Origin: Paenibacillus sp. FSL R5-0912 | GTDB lineage: Bacteria > Bacillota > Bacilli > Paenibacillales > Paenibacillaceae | NCBI RefSeq assembly: GCF_000758605.1 | Contig: NZ_CP009282.1 | Location: forward strand, 4,030,001 to 4,094,000 | Direction of reading: 5' to 3' | Length of the DNA: 64,000 nucleotides | Shown: positions 1 through 9,704 of the stretch, piece by piece | Layout: every line of letters starts with the position of its first letter | Numbering within the stretch: position 1 is the stretch's first letter | Translations under genes and position numbers: made by a program | Notes under the pieces: model-generated | Databases searched by the model: none | Seen by the model: the letters and a program-made list of their open reading frames with translations, nothing else | Told to the model about the DNA's origin: nothing

Positions 1-1
1 T

Positions 2-850
2 TTGGTCCTCGGTTCCAGTGAAGCGCTGGCTGTGAATGGCAATGTGGATGCTTTTGCGATTACGAACAATATCATTCATGACAATGACAACATCGGGATT
101 GACCTGATCGGCTTTGAAGGCACGGCCGGAGATATGGCGGTAGATCAGGCAAGGAACGGAACGGTTCGGGGCAATGTAGTCTACGGGATTTCATCCAATA
201 GTAATCCGTCATACGGCGCTTCTGTGCCGAACGGCAGCAATGCAGCGGGCGGAATATACATCGACGGGGGCAGGTCAATCCTTGTCGCGGAGAATCGCGT
301 ATACGACAATGACATAGGGATTGAGCTTGCTTCCGAGCATAAGGGACGGCTAACCAGCGGCATCACGGTACAAGACAACCTGATCTACCGCAATCGCCTG
401 ACCGGCATTGCAATGGGCGGTTATGACGGGGAGCGCGGCGGTACCAGCGATAGTACGGTTGTATCCAATACGCTGTACAAGAATGACCTCTTAGGCGACG
501 GCAATGGACAATTGTATCTGCAAGCGAACTTAAGCGGCAATACGATTAGTAAGAACATTATTGTAGCTGGGGATTCCAGCGTCTTTATCAGCAACGAATA
601 CACGAGCAACCGGAATACCACGGTGGATGGTAATCTTTATTACGCTGAGGCTGGTGCGGATGAGGCGTTCTGGCTCTGGAAAAAGAAACCTTACACCAGC
701 TTTGCCGCTTACCAGCGCGGCTCAGGCAACGATTCCGGCTCACGATTTGCCGAGCCGCTATTCATAGATGCTGCCCGTGATGACTTCCGGCTGAAGCCAG
801 ATTCACCGGTAGCCGATGGCGGAGCTACAGAAGAAGGAGCACAGCCATGA
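2..850 (+). CDS. Right-handed beta-helix repeat protein, 5' end outside window
   Basis: The reading frame is open from the left edge, so only the C-terminal 280 or so residues are visible. The sequence is built of short repeating units rich in Asn, Gly and Val with NxI/NxV turns (for example ITNNIIHDNDNIGIDL and VSNTLYKNDLLGDGNG). This is the pattern of right-handed parallel beta-helix proteins, which include pectate-lyase-like and other polysaccharide-binding or cleaving enzymes. No catalytic motif can be assigned from this part, and any signal peptide would lie outside the window. The stop codon overlaps the next gene's start as ATGA. Substrate is unknown; the nearby sugar genes make a polysaccharide target plausible. 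The repeat fold is fairly certain, the function is not. Confidence 0.7.
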   Translation: MVLGSSEALAVNGNVDAFAITNNIIHDNDNIGIDLIGFEGTAGDMAVDQARNGTVRGNVVYGISSNSNPSYGASVPNGSNAAGGIYIDGGRSILVAENRVYDNDIGIELASEHKGRLTSGITVQDNLIYRNRLTGIAMGGYDGERGGTSDSTVVSNTLYKNDLLGDGNGQLYLQANLSGNTISKNIIVAGDSSVFISNEYTSNRNTTVDGNLYYAEAGADEAFWLWKKKPYTSFAAYQRGSGNDSGSRFAEPLFIDAARDDFRLKPDSPVADGGATEEGAQP

Positions 851-1656
851 TTTATTTGCGGAGCTTTAAGCTGTCTGATGAAATCGAGCGTAATCCCAAC
901 ATCTACCCTGACCATGTATTTAAACATATCGCTGGAGAGGTGCTGCTGTTTGACCGGATCACGGTGCTCTATGGCAATAACGGCAGCGGTAAATCCACGT
1001 TACTTAATGTAATTTCGGGCAAGCTGGGGATTCCGGGAGCCGAAAGAATGACCAGCTATGGGCATAGTATTTATGCTCAGCGGTTTATAGAGAGGAGCAG
1101 CTATCAGCTCGGGCAGGATGAGCAAGAGCGTGCAATCAGGCGGCTTCCAGAAGGAAGCCGGTATCTGAAATCAGAGGATATTTTATATGAGATCAAGAAG
1201 ATCCAACAAGCTTCCGTACTGCGTGAGGGACTGTTATATGAGCAGATGAATAAAGGGATGAGCAAAGAACAGGCAGCAGAATATGAAGCAACGTATGCAT
1301 TTAAGAAGAAGCTGGACGACATTCAGTTCTCGCAAGAGAAATATTCGAATGGCGAAACATCCATGCAATTTTTCGAGGAACATCTGCTGCCTGGGCATTT
1401 GTACTTACTGGACGAGCCGGAAACATCACTATCTCCAGCCAATCAGATAAAAATAGCGGAACAAATCAATGAGCTGGCGCGTTATTTGGACAGCCAATTC
1501 ATTATTGCTACTCATTCACCCTATGTTCTAGGCACACTACAGGCAAAAATATACAATCTCGATGCAAGGCCGCTTCATACAGCAGAATGGTTTGAGCTGG
1601 ACAATGTCCAATTCTTTTATCAGTTTTTCAATAAGCATAAGCAGTTGTTTGAATGA
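847..1656 (+). CDS. AAA family ATPase (ABC-type ATPase fold), cytoplasmic
   Basis: This 269-residue protein has a Walker A motif GNNGSGKST near residue 43, a signature-like segment (YSNGETSMQFF, near 167), a Walker B motif with catalytic Glu (LYLLDEPETSLSP, near 187) and a switch His (ATHSPYVL, near 221). This is the layout of small stand-alone AAA_15/AAA_21 ATPases related to the RecF/Rad50/OLD group, not of a transporter subunit: no membrane segments or transporter partner are nearby. The start follows AAGGAG and overlaps the stop of the beta-helix gene. Such ATPases often act in stress or defence contexts, but nothing here shows a specific role. The overlap with a secreted protein gene may simply reflect gene packing. 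Confidence 0.75.
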   Translation: MIYLRSFKLSDEIERNPNIYPDHVFKHIAGEVLLFDRITVLYGNNGSGKSTLLNVISGKLGIPGAERMTSYGHSIYAQRFIERSSYQLGQDEQERAIRRLPEGSRYLKSEDILYEIKKIQQASVLREGLLYEQMNKGMSKEQAAEYEATYAFKKKLDDIQFSQEKYSNGETSMQFFEEHLLPGHLYLLDEPETSLSPANQIKIAEQINELARYLDSQFIIATHSPYVLGTLQAKIYNLDARPLHTAEWFELDNVQFFYQFFNKHKQLFE

Positions 1657-1698
1657 GAGTGTAAGAGGTTCTTAGATAGTGAAATGAGTGGAGAATAG

Positions 1699-2421
1699 TA
1701 TGACAGCTTTACATCCACCAAGTATGAGGAAGGGGCCACTTACCTGCTGTCCTGTCTGCGCAAAGAGGGAATTGAAGTAACCTATATGCCCGCCCATGAA
1801 GTCCAGGTCCGGTTTCCCCAGTCGCTTGAAGAGCTTAAAGCCTATGAAGCCATTGTCATCAGTGATGTAGGAGCGAACACATTCCTGCTGCAGAACCCTA
1901 CCTTCTACCAGATGCAGATTATCCCCAACGCTCTGGATCACATCAAGCAGTATGTCGAAGAAGGCGGCGGTCTGCTGATGGTCGGAGGCTACCTGACCTT
2001 TATGGGTATCGAAGGTAAAGCGAACTACACGAATACGGTACTGGCCGAGGTGCTGCCGGTTATTATGCAGAACGGCGATGACCGGGTTGAGATGCCGTCA
2101 GGGTTCTCTCCTGCAATCGCCAAAGAACATCCGCTTGCAGGCTACGGCGAGTGGCCGAAGCTGCTGGGATACAACAAGCTGGCGGCCAAGCCCGATGCCG
2201 AGGAGCTGCTGAGCCCTAACGGTGATGCCATTCTTACCGTTGGCACTTACGGCAAAGGCAGAACCGCAGCCTTTGCCAGCGACTGCTCACCGCACTGGGG
2301 CTCCACAGAATTTATGGAATGGTTCAGCGTTCTTGGCAAACCTCGTCAAGTCGTTGAAGCAGATTTGACATCAGATTTTGACGGAGAATTCATTGTACAG
2401 CAAGAACAGCGTCTTCCGTAA
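1699..2421 (+). pseudogene. Glutamine amidotransferase-like protein, N-terminus lost
   Basis: The frame reads YDSFTSTKYEEGATYLLSCL... directly after an in-frame TAG at 1696-1698. Family members (cytosolic class-I-amidotransferase-like, ThuA-type fold) normally have about 20 more residues before this point, beginning with a beta strand and a GESW-type motif. That part is missing here, and the sequence just upstream belongs to the tail region of the ATPase gene. An internal ATG at 1786 would give 211 residues but would cut into the fold. The rest is well preserved, with a glycine-rich GGGLLMVGGYLTFMG strand and an FASDCSPHWGS segment near the C terminus. I therefore read it as a 5'-deleted gene. 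A short functional form starting at 1786 cannot be excluded. Confidence 0.6.
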
Positions 2422-2443
2422 CCGGAGGATGCTGTTCTTTTTT
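2402..2443 (+). terminator. Rho-independent terminator
   Basis: AAGAACAGC and GCTGTTCTT form the outer stem, with TTCCG/CCGGA pairing inside, followed by a run of T. It overlaps the last codons of the amidotransferase-like gene and separates it from the sugar transport operon. Confidence 0.75.
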
Positions 2444-2477
2444 ATATTACTTTAGCCTTTTAAGTTATTACCAAATT

Positions 2478-2521
2478 CATTTAAGGGATTACATTTTCTT
2501 ATTTGCCCCGGAAGCTATAAT
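2478..2521 (+). promoter_or_regulatory. Promoter of the sugar ABC operon with CATTTAAG-N4-TACATTTT element
   Basis: CATTTAAG (2478-2485) and TACATTTT (2490-2497) are followed 18 bp later by TATAAT (2516-2521). The same two blocks, with the same 4-bp gap and a similar -10 context (GAAGNTANAATGA), occur upstream of the GH43 gene at 10271-10315. No good -35 hexamer is visible, as expected for an activated promoter. The AraC-type response regulator encoded at 6249 is the natural candidate binder; that link is inferred. Confidence 0.5.
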
Positions 2522-2565
2522 GAAGGACATGAGAGCTCCTTAATACAGCCGGAGGGATGAGAGAA

Positions 2566-3516
2566 ATGAAAGCGGTTTTATACAATCAGCGGAATCGTGT
2601 CGGAATAAATAAGAGAAATACTTTTTGGTTCAGAATAAAAAGAGATGCCATCCTCTATGTCCTTTTGCTGGTGCCTCTGTCGTACATTGCCATTTTTAAA
2701 TATGCTCCCATCTATGGCTTGATTATGGCATTCCAGGATTACAACATCTTCGCAGGAATAAGGGGGAGTGAGTGGGTTGGACTCGATGTGTTCCGGTTTA
2801 TTTTCCAGCAGGACAGCTTCTATCGTGCACTGAAGAATACGCTGGTTCTGAATGTTCTGGATTTGATCGCGGGATTCCCGGCGCCCATATTGCTGGCCAT
2901 TCTGCTCAATGAAGTAAGGCAGGCCAGATTCAAGAAGTTAACCCAGACCGTCTTATATCTGCCGCACTTTATGTCCTGGGTGATCATTGGGGGAATTGTA
3001 TACCTGATGTTCTCGAACAGCGGGATGGTCAATCATTTCATCGCTGCCCTCGGACTAGAGAAGATTGAGTTCCTGTCGCAGAAAATTCCGTGGCTGATCA
3101 CCTACATCTTCGTGGGAGTCTGGCAGAATATCGGCTGGGGGACCATCATATATCTGGCGGCGATCACCGGAATCAATAAGGAATTGTATGAGGCCTCCGA
3201 TATGGACGGGTGCAGCAGGCTTCGCAAAATGTGGCATATTACCCTGCCCGGCATTAAGCCGACCATCAATATTCTGCTGATCCTGCAGATTGGGCGGATG
3301 GTGTCCATCGGGTTCGACCGCCCCTTCGTGATGGGGAATTCACTGGTCAGCGAGTACTCCGATGTAATCAGTACCTTCGTGTATAGAGTGGGCATCAGCT
3401 CGGGAGACTTCTCCCAGGCTACAGCGGTAGGCTTGTTCCAATCCGTGGTCGGTCTGACCCTGCTCATAGGCGCCAACTATATCGCGAAGAAATTAGGTGA
3501 GGATGGAATATGGTGA
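2566..3516 (+). CDS. lplB: Sugar ABC transporter permease, LplB family
   Basis: This is a polytopic membrane protein of about 316 residues with the MalF/LplB-type permease fold (six predicted membrane segments). The EAA loop that contacts the ATPase is clear (ELYEASDMDGCSRLRKMWHITLPGIKP, from residue 205). Homologues pair with a YtcP-type permease and a lipoprotein binding protein to import oligosaccharides, with the ATPase (MsmX-type) encoded elsewhere; no ATPase gene lies in this operon either. I chose ATG 2566 because GGAGGG (2551-2556) sits 9 bp upstream; the ATG at 2557 directly abuts that site. The gene overlaps the next permease by 7 bp. Gene symbol is by family resemblance. Confidence 0.88.
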   Translation: MKAVLYNQRNRVGINKRNTFWFRIKRDAILYVLLLVPLSYIAIFKYAPIYGLIMAFQDYNIFAGIRGSEWVGLDVFRFIFQQDSFYRALKNTLVLNVLDLIAGFPAPILLAILLNEVRQARFKKLTQTVLYLPHFMSWVIIGGIVYLMFSNSGMVNHFIAALGLEKIEFLSQKIPWLITYIFVGVWQNIGWGTIIYLAAITGINKELYEASDMDGCSRLRKMWHITLPGIKPTINILLILQIGRMVSIGFDRPFVMGNSLVSEYSDVISTFVYRVGISSGDFSQATAVGLFQSVVGLTLLIGANYIAKKLGEDGIW

Positions 3517-4406
3517 AGCTGATGAAGAACGTGCGTCCAGGCAAAAAAATGAGTGTAACCGATGTTGCGATTATAGTATTCATTGTGGCCTTGTCCTTCA
3601 CATGTATTGTTCCTTTCTTATATATGATTGCGCTTTCGCTAAGCTCTAACGAAGCAATTGTAGCCCAGAAGGTAGGGCTGTGGCCGGTAGATTTCACCAT
3701 TGAAACGTACAAAACCATTCTGAGCGATATGGATATGCTGTACACGCTGGGATATAGTATTGTGCTTACTATTTTCTTCACCGTCGTGTGCATGTTCCTG
3801 ACCATTTGCGCGGCGTATCCGTTAACGAAGAAGCGGCTGTGGGGAAGAAATTTCATTCTGTCAGCCCTCGTCTTCACGATGTATTTCAGCGGCGGACTGA
3901 TTCCTTCCTATATTCTGGTTAAAAACCTCGGTATGATGAACACGGTATGGAGTCTGATTCTGCCGGGCGCCATGAGTGTCTTCAACCTGATCATCCTGAA
4001 AACGTTCTTCACCTCGCTTCCTGAGAGTCTGGAGGAATCAGCGTCCATTGACGGGTGTTCGGATCTGGGCATTCTCATCCGGATTGTACTTCCGCTCTCG
4101 CTGCCTTCCATTGCCACATTAAGCCTTTTCTATGCGGTGGACCGGTGGAATGGCTTCCAGGATGCCTTGTTCTATATTACGAAGAAGGAGCTGTACCCTA
4201 TGCAGCTCAAGCTGTACCAGATCATTTCGGCCAATCAGCAGCTGGATAGCCAGCAGGGGGGAGAAGGAAGTATAGGCTCCTTCATTGTGCCTGAATCCTT
4301 AAAAGCAGCGAGCGTGATGTTTACAACCGTTCCGATTCTATTGATCTATCCGAAGCTCCAGAAGTATTTCGTAGATGGGGTAATGACCGGAGCGATTAAA
4401 GGCTGA
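3510..4406 (+). CDS. ytcP: Sugar ABC transporter permease, YtcP family
   Basis: This is the second permease of the carbohydrate importer, 298 residues with about six membrane segments and the EAA loop (LEESASIDGCSDLGILIRIVLPLS, near residue 178). It belongs to the MalG-like half of the LplB/YtcP pair. Its ATG lies inside the last codons of the lplB-like gene, so the two are probably translationally coupled. The C terminus ends in the usual ...YFVDGVMTGAIKG motif of these permeases, which shows the gene is complete. The substrate is not readable from the permease; the neighbouring arabinoside-type hydrolases suggest plant-derived oligosaccharides. Confidence 0.88.
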   Translation: MVKLMKNVRPGKKMSVTDVAIIVFIVALSFTCIVPFLYMIALSLSSNEAIVAQKVGLWPVDFTIETYKTILSDMDMLYTLGYSIVLTIFFTVVCMFLTICAAYPLTKKRLWGRNFILSALVFTMYFSGGLIPSYILVKNLGMMNTVWSLILPGAMSVFNLIILKTFFTSLPESLEESASIDGCSDLGILIRIVLPLSLPSIATLSLFYAVDRWNGFQDALFYITKKELYPMQLKLYQIISANQQLDSQQGGEGSIGSFIVPESLKAASVMFTTVPILLIYPKLQKYFVDGVMTGAIKG

Positions 4407-4520
4407 GGGCGGCAGAGTCCGAGTGAAGGGGGGGATTCCCGGACGGATAGAAGCGTAGTGTTGCACAAGATCTACAGCGTGGATGATCTCAACAAACAGG
4501 GGAATGAAAGGGTGGTTAAT

Positions 4521-6128
4521 GTGAGTACGGGTATAAAGAAAACAGCAGCAATTCTGTTCAGTATGACGCTTCTGGCCGGTGTTGCGGCAGGCTGTGGAGG
4601 GAATGGCAACAAGAGCGGAGAGACATCATTGTCAGAGGCATCAACAACTGCATCGGGGGCCCCTTCCGGTGCTCCGGCAACCTTGACGGTAGAAGTGTTC
4701 GACCGCGGGGTTCAGGGACAGCCGGATTTGAACAACAACAAATGGACCCAATACGTTAATGAGAAATTCGGCAAGCCCAATAACGCCGTGGTAGAATTTG
4801 TTCCTGTCCCCCGTTCCCAGGAAGTCGACAAGCTGAATGTGTTAATGGCCGCAAACCAGGCTCCTGATATTTCCTTCACCTACGACGGGACCCTGGTCAC
4901 CCGCTTCGCCAAAAGCAAGGGACTCTATACGCTGGACGAATTGCTGGAACAGCACGGCCAGCAATTGAAGTCGTACCTGGGTGAGAAGGTGCTCTCCTAC
5001 GGCAAATATGACGGCAAACAGGTCTCCATCCCGGGCAAGCGGACCCTGCTGGCCTGGAACGGAATGTTCATCCGCAAGGATTGGCTGGATAAGCTGGGTC
5101 TGCCGCTTCCTACGAACCGGGAAGAATTGTATGAGACGCTGGTAGCCTTCCGTGACAAGAACCCCGGTAATGTTGACGGCGTCATCCCTTGGGCTACAGC
5201 AGCTGCCGGTATGAATTACACCTTCGGTAACCTGGTGCAATCGTTCTGGAAGACCATGCCCGAGGAGGAATTCATCACCACGACGAACTGGCTGAAGCCC
5301 GGTAACAAGGAGGCTTACCAATGGCTAAACAAGCTGTACAATGAGAAGCTGATCAGCCCCGATTTTGCCCTGGACAAAACAACCAAGCAGGCGGATGCCG
5401 ATGTAACCAACGGCAAGGTAGGCTTCTATGCTGCCAACTGGGATTATCCGATGACGCAAAAAATCCGTGTTCCGCTAAAGCAAAATTCGCCGGAGGCCAA
5501 CTATGTTCCGATTGATACCTTCAAGAATGACGAAGGCAAATACCTCAAAGAGGTATATAATGAGAATGGTATATTCTCCTTCATTCCCAAGAGCAGCAAG
5601 AACGCGGAGCTGGCGATTAAATATCTGAACTGGATGGCTGACCGGGAAGTGATGTTCTTCCTGCAGTTCGGTGATGAAGGCGTTAACCACAAGCTGGTAG
5701 ACGGCATCCCGCACGGGATTTCACAGACCGGCGAGAAAATGCAAATGAGCAATTTGAATATGGATTATACGATGATTGTAAACGGCGCTGAGCTGGGCGA
5801 TACCGAAAAGAATGTCAGAACATATGCGGCAGCGCTGGCAGCCGGGGACAAGAGTTACGAGAAGCTGGCTATTGACTCCTATGCAATCAATACAACAGAC
5901 GGTTATAGCAGCTACAACTATGGCATACCGAACGAAGCCAATATCAAGTACGGCAAAACCCTGGGCGACATGAACAAACAAATGATTGACAGGCTGATCG
6001 TTGCCAAGCCGGCAGAGTTCGACGCCCTGTACGAGAAGCTGGTGAAAGAATATATGGACGCCGGCGGTAAAGCCGTTCAAGAGGAAAATGTGAAGAATTA
6101 CAGAGAGAGCCAAGCCGCCAAAAAATAA
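4521..6128 (+). CDS. lipO: Extracellular sugar-binding lipoprotein (ABC importer)
   Basis: This is the solute-binding protein of the importer. GTG 4521 is preferred because a purine-rich site (AAAGGGTGG) precedes it and because it starts a textbook lipoprotein signal: MSTGIKKTAAILFSMTLLAG followed by the lipobox VAAGC. Mature Cys is about residue 25, followed by a Gly/Ser/Thr/Ala-rich linker and a type-1 extracellular solute-binding domain of about 480 residues. Length and LplA/LipO-like architecture agree with the family that works with LplB/YtcP. It is the third gene of the operon, 114 bp after the second permease. An in-frame TTG at 4458 would add 21 polar residues before the signal and is unlikely. 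Confidence 0.85.
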   Translation: MSTGIKKTAAILFSMTLLAGVAAGCGGNGNKSGETSLSEASTTASGAPSGAPATLTVEVFDRGVQGQPDLNNNKWTQYVNEKFGKPNNAVVEFVPVPRSQEVDKLNVLMAANQAPDISFTYDGTLVTRFAKSKGLYTLDELLEQHGQQLKSYLGEKVLSYGKYDGKQVSIPGKRTLLAWNGMFIRKDWLDKLGLPLPTNREELYETLVAFRDKNPGNVDGVIPWATAAAGMNYTFGNLVQSFWKTMPEEEFITTTNWLKPGNKEAYQWLNKLYNEKLISPDFALDKTTKQADADVTNGKVGFYAANWDYPMTQKIRVPLKQNSPEANYVPIDTFKNDEGKYLKEVYNENGIFSFIPKSSKNAELAIKYLNWMADREVMFFLQFGDEGVNHKLVDGIPHGISQTGEKMQMSNLNMDYTMIVNGAELGDTEKNVRTYAAALAAGDKSYEKLAIDSYAINTTDGYSSYNYGIPNEANIKYGKTLGDMNKQMIDRLIVAKPAEFDALYEKLVKEYMDAGGKAVQEENVKNYRESQAAKK

Positions 6129-6137
6129 TCTCATCAT

Positions 6138-6183
6138 ATTCGGATAAGCCATTGAGGGTTCATTATCATGGTTTATCCGAATT
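6138..6183 (+). terminator. Hairpin between binding-protein and regulator genes
   Basis: ATTCGGATAAgCCAT pairs with ATGGtTTATCCGAAT. The following sequence is only weakly T-rich, so it may be a partial terminator or an mRNA-stabilising hairpin that raises binding-protein expression relative to the regulator genes downstream. Confidence 0.5.
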
Positions 6184-6248
6184 TCGGTTGCTATTCCCGG
6201 ACATTTTCACTATTATTCAGAGGAATTCATAGGTTCAGGAGGCTACCC

Positions 6249-7691
6249 ATGTACAAGGTCATGATTGTAGATGATGAGTCATGGGCGATAAGAGGAATTC
6301 AGAACGCCTTTGACTGGGAGAAATACGGTTTTGAAATTACAGGACAATTTACAAGCGCTTACAAAGCGTGGGAGGCCCTGTGTATACAGCAGCCGGACTT
6401 GGTGTTTACCGATATCCGGATGCCGGATATCTCTGGGCTGGATCTGATGAAGCGGGCCAGAGCGCAAGGGCTGAACACGGAATTTGTCATCGTAAGCGGA
6501 TATGGGGAATTTGAATACGCCCAGGAAGCGATACGCTACGGGGCGCTCGATTATTTCCTTAAACCTCTGGATGTCGATATGGCGGATACATTCATTGCGA
6601 AGCTGGCCACTCACTTCTCCCGGAGAAACGCAATCCGCAATAATCTTCTCCTGGATGCGCTGACCTCGGGGGATGAGACCGAGATCAGGCAGTTCCTGCC
6701 GCTTCCGGCCAGCATGGCTGTATGCTATTACCAGGTGTTTGCGGTCTATTTGCCGAGTGACATTAAGGATATCAGGAAGCTGCTCTCTCCTGGGGGCAGG
6801 AACATAACTGCAGTGGAGGTTGAAGCCGGGTCCCGGAAGCTGCTGGTCGTGCGGATGGCAGAGCATCTAAGCGGCTTAGAGTGGACCCCGGATGAAGGGG
6901 TACTGACGGAGACGGGAATCCAAAGTGTGGGCATCAGCAGCATCAGCAGCCAGCTTCAGCAGGTGAGCAAGCTGATTAAAGAAGCTGACCTGTCCGCCTC
7001 ACATATTTTTCTGGAGCAGACTTCAGCAGCCGTTCACTATGAGCCGAAGCTTCATCTCATGAAACCTTGTATTGATGGACTCTATACGATCATTCACGGG
7101 AATTCGCTTGACGATATGGATGTGTTCATTACAGGACTGCAGGAATACTTCAGGAACCATCATCTGGGTATGGGTGAGGTGGTCTACTTATGGAATCAGG
7201 CTGTCGGGATGCTTATAAACACGTATGCTGAAGAACTGAGGGATATGGAACTGGAATTCCTCAATTATTCCGAGATCAAGGAACGATTCGAAGACTTTGC
7301 GTCTCTGTGCAGCTTCTTGCATGACGTCCTTACGGTCATCCGGCAAGGCAGCAGCCGTTCCTTGCAGGAAGGGGATATCCTGTCCTGCTTCAACCGGATG
7401 GTCGTCTATATCGACCGGAACTTTGAGCAGAAGCTGTATCTGAAAGATTTGTCTGTCCAGTTCTTCATTAATCAGGTGTATTGCTGTCAGTTGTTCAAGA
7501 ACAATCTGGGAAGAACCTTCTCCGAATATGTGGCAGAGCTGAGGATCAGGAAAGCCCGGGAGCTGCTAAAGCATACGGACCTGTCCATTGAGCAAATTGC
7601 CGTTAAGTCCGGGTATGTGGATTATTATTATTTCAACAAAGTGTTCAAGAAGCATTGCGGGATGACGCCCACCAAATTCAGAAAAAGCTAA
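6249..7691 (+). CDS. yesN: Response regulator with AraC-type DNA-binding domain (YesN family)
   Basis: This is the cytoplasmic transcription factor of a YesMN two-component system, 480 residues. The receiver domain (1-120) has the acidic cluster MIVDDE, the phospho-acceptor Asp in LVFTDIRMPD and the conserved Lys in YFLKPLD. A middle linker of about 240 residues leads to a C-terminal AraC double helix-turn-helix (SVQFFINQVYCCQLFKNNLG ... IAVKSGYVDYYYFNKVFKKH). Start ATG 6249 follows AGGAGG; an upstream in-frame ATG at 6168 would overlap the hairpin and lacks a site. It probably activates the importer operon and the GH43 gene through the shared promoter element (inferred). Confidence 0.9.
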   Translation: MYKVMIVDDESWAIRGIQNAFDWEKYGFEITGQFTSAYKAWEALCIQQPDLVFTDIRMPDISGLDLMKRARAQGLNTEFVIVSGYGEFEYAQEAIRYGALDYFLKPLDVDMADTFIAKLATHFSRRNAIRNNLLLDALTSGDETEIRQFLPLPASMAVCYYQVFAVYLPSDIKDIRKLLSPGGRNITAVEVEAGSRKLLVVRMAEHLSGLEWTPDEGVLTETGIQSVGISSISSQLQQVSKLIKEADLSASHIFLEQTSAAVHYEPKLHLMKPCIDGLYTIIHGNSLDDMDVFITGLQEYFRNHHLGMGEVVYLWNQAVGMLINTYAEELRDMELEFLNYSEIKERFEDFASLCSFLHDVLTVIRQGSSRSLQEGDILSCFNRMVVYIDRNFEQKLYLKDLSVQFFINQVYCCQLFKNNLGRTFSEYVAELRIRKARELLKHTDLSIEQIAVKSGYVDYYYFNKVFKKHCGMTPTKFRKS

Positions 7692-7711
7692 GCGGATCGG
7701 AGCGGTAAGCC

Positions 7712-9562
7712 ATGAAGACCAGTAAAGTGAAATTAAAACATCAGATATGGCTTATCTTTTTTTTCTCGATCGTTATATTCACAGTCATGGAGATATATTT
7801 CTTCCATAGCTTCTCTAATTTAACCCAGAAGCGGGCTGCCACTTACGGCAACCAGATGATCGAACAGACCCGCCGCAAGATTGATACTGTGTTCAATGAT
7901 ATCCGGGTCAGCACCGGCATTGCAGTCAACAGCAAGCTGATTCAGGAATTCTCCGTGGAGGTTGATGACTACAAAAGAGCATTCGACAGCGGCCCTTATG
8001 CACTGGATCTTATGGAATATATGAGATCCTTCAATTCCTATGTGAACGGCATCGTCATTAACGACATCAAGGGAAGGCGGCTGCATAGTCTGGACTCGGC
8101 AAGCGGCGATATTTTCTTCATCAACCCCTATGATACTTTTATTCAGAAATATAAGGATGACCCCTTGCTGCGGGAGCAGGGGATGTTCACCACGATTCTG
8201 AAGGACGAACGGACAGGTACGGAACAGTTCTTCTATATCGCGCCGATTGTGGAGAACATTGGGGGAATCTATTACTCCCAGATTACAGGTTACTGCACCG
8301 TGATGGTCAATATGGACAAGCTGCAGGGGCTGGTAGAAAATACGGAATTCACGCAGAGCTCCACCTTGTATATTCTGAATAACCGGGACGAGGTGATTGC
8401 CTCCACGAATTCCAGTGCACGGGGCACGTTGTTCCGGGAAGTTCTATCTATGGACAAAGAGAGTCTGCTTAACGGCGTAAAGGCTACCATTGACGGAGAA
8501 GAGATTCTCGTTCAGGTGAAGGGTCTGGAGCAGGCTGACGGATGGCGGGTTGTTAGTATGATTCCGGTGCATGAACTGACTGCGGACATGGCCCCGATGC
8601 GTAAGGTCAGCATTATTGTGGGCATCGGCATTATTCTGACTATGCTCGTAATCGGCAGCTTCTTCATGAACAGTCTGATGCGTCCGCTGATGGGACTTGT
8701 TATGGATATGAAGAGGGTCGGACGGCGGGATATGGGCTTCCGCATCAAGGTCCGGTTCACCAATGAGGTGGGCCTGCTGGCCCGCGACATTAACCGGATG
8801 ATGGATGAGATGGATGAGATGGCCCGGGATATGTTCGGTACCCAGGCCAGATTATATGAGTCCGAGCTGAGCCAGAAGCAGGCGGAGTTCTCTGCTTTGC
8901 AGAGCCAGATTAATCCCCATTTCCTCTATAATACGCTGAATTGTATCAGCAGCATCGGGCTGGAATACGGGAGCAGGGAGATTGCGCAAATTACCTACTG
9001 TATGTCCAAGATTTTCCGTTACAGCATCAAGAAGGATAATCTTGTACAGATCAGAGAAGAAGTGGACTGTATTCAGGCCTATATGAAGATTATCTTAATC
9101 CGCTACGAGAATAAATTCTCCATGGAGCTTGATGTGGAGGAGAAGCTGTTATCTATGAAGACGCCTAAGATGATCCTCCAGCCTATTGTGGAGAACTCCG
9201 TATATCACGGACTGGAGCGGATGGACGAAGGCGGCCGCCTCCTGGTTAGCGGAAGGATGGATGCGCATGGAGATGTGTGCTTCTGTATTACAGATACAGG
9301 GAAAGGAATGGAACCGGAAGTGCTAGCCGCCCTCCAGACGAAGCTTAGTATGGAGTACCCGGTGCGGGCATCAGACGAACAACCGGCACAAGGCATCGGG
9401 CTAAAGAATATCCATCACCGGCTGCAGATGCTGTTCGGAGAGGGCTACGGACTCACAGTCGAGAGCCGGTTCGGCCACGGAACGACCGTGACCGTGAAGA
9501 TTCCTCAGTTGGTTAATGACCGCGATACGATTGAAGAGTTTAGACAATCTGAGGGAAAGTGA
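7712..9562 (+). CDS. yesM: Membrane sensor histidine kinase, YesM family
   Basis: The 616-residue partner of the upstream response regulator, 20 bp apart. It has an N-terminal membrane segment (LIFFFSIVIFTVMEIYFF), an extracellular dCache-like sensor of about 250 residues, a second membrane segment (VGIGIILTMLVIGSFFM, near 300), a HAMP domain and a His_kinase domain with phospho-His in INPHFLYNTL (near 401). The HATPase domain has N box (PIVENSVYHG), DTGKGM and GIGLKNIHHRL motifs. Family members sense extracellular oligosaccharides or a binding protein. A clear terminator follows at 9705. Confidence 0.9.
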   Translation: MKTSKVKLKHQIWLIFFFSIVIFTVMEIYFFHSFSNLTQKRAATYGNQMIEQTRRKIDTVFNDIRVSTGIAVNSKLIQEFSVEVDDYKRAFDSGPYALDLMEYMRSFNSYVNGIVINDIKGRRLHSLDSASGDIFFINPYDTFIQKYKDDPLLREQGMFTTILKDERTGTEQFFYIAPIVENIGGIYYSQITGYCTVMVNMDKLQGLVENTEFTQSSTLYILNNRDEVIASTNSSARGTLFREVLSMDKESLLNGVKATIDGEEILVQVKGLEQADGWRVVSMIPVHELTADMAPMRKVSIIVGIGIILTMLVIGSFFMNSLMRPLMGLVMDMKRVGRRDMGFRIKVRFTNEVGLLARDINRMMDEMDEMARDMFGTQARLYESELSQKQAEFSALQSQINPHFLYNTLNCISSIGLEYGSREIAQITYCMSKIFRYSIKKDNLVQIREEVDCIQAYMKIILIRYENKFSMELDVEEKLLSMKTPKMILQPIVENSVYHGLERMDEGGRLLVSGRMDAHGDVCFCITDTGKGMEPEVLAALQTKLSMEYPVRASDEQPAQGIGLKNIHHRLQMLFGEGYGLTVESRFGHGTTVTVKIPQLVNDRDTIEEFRQSEGK

Positions 9563-9704
9563 GCTATGATGACGCCGATCCTGCAGACAGAATATTCCCG
9601 TCCATAAATCGTATGATCCGGCTGGATTCCCAAGGTTCCCCCTGGAGTACATCAGACAGATCGTTACCGGGAAGGGCAGATAGGCTAATCGAATGTGCAA
9701 CCAG

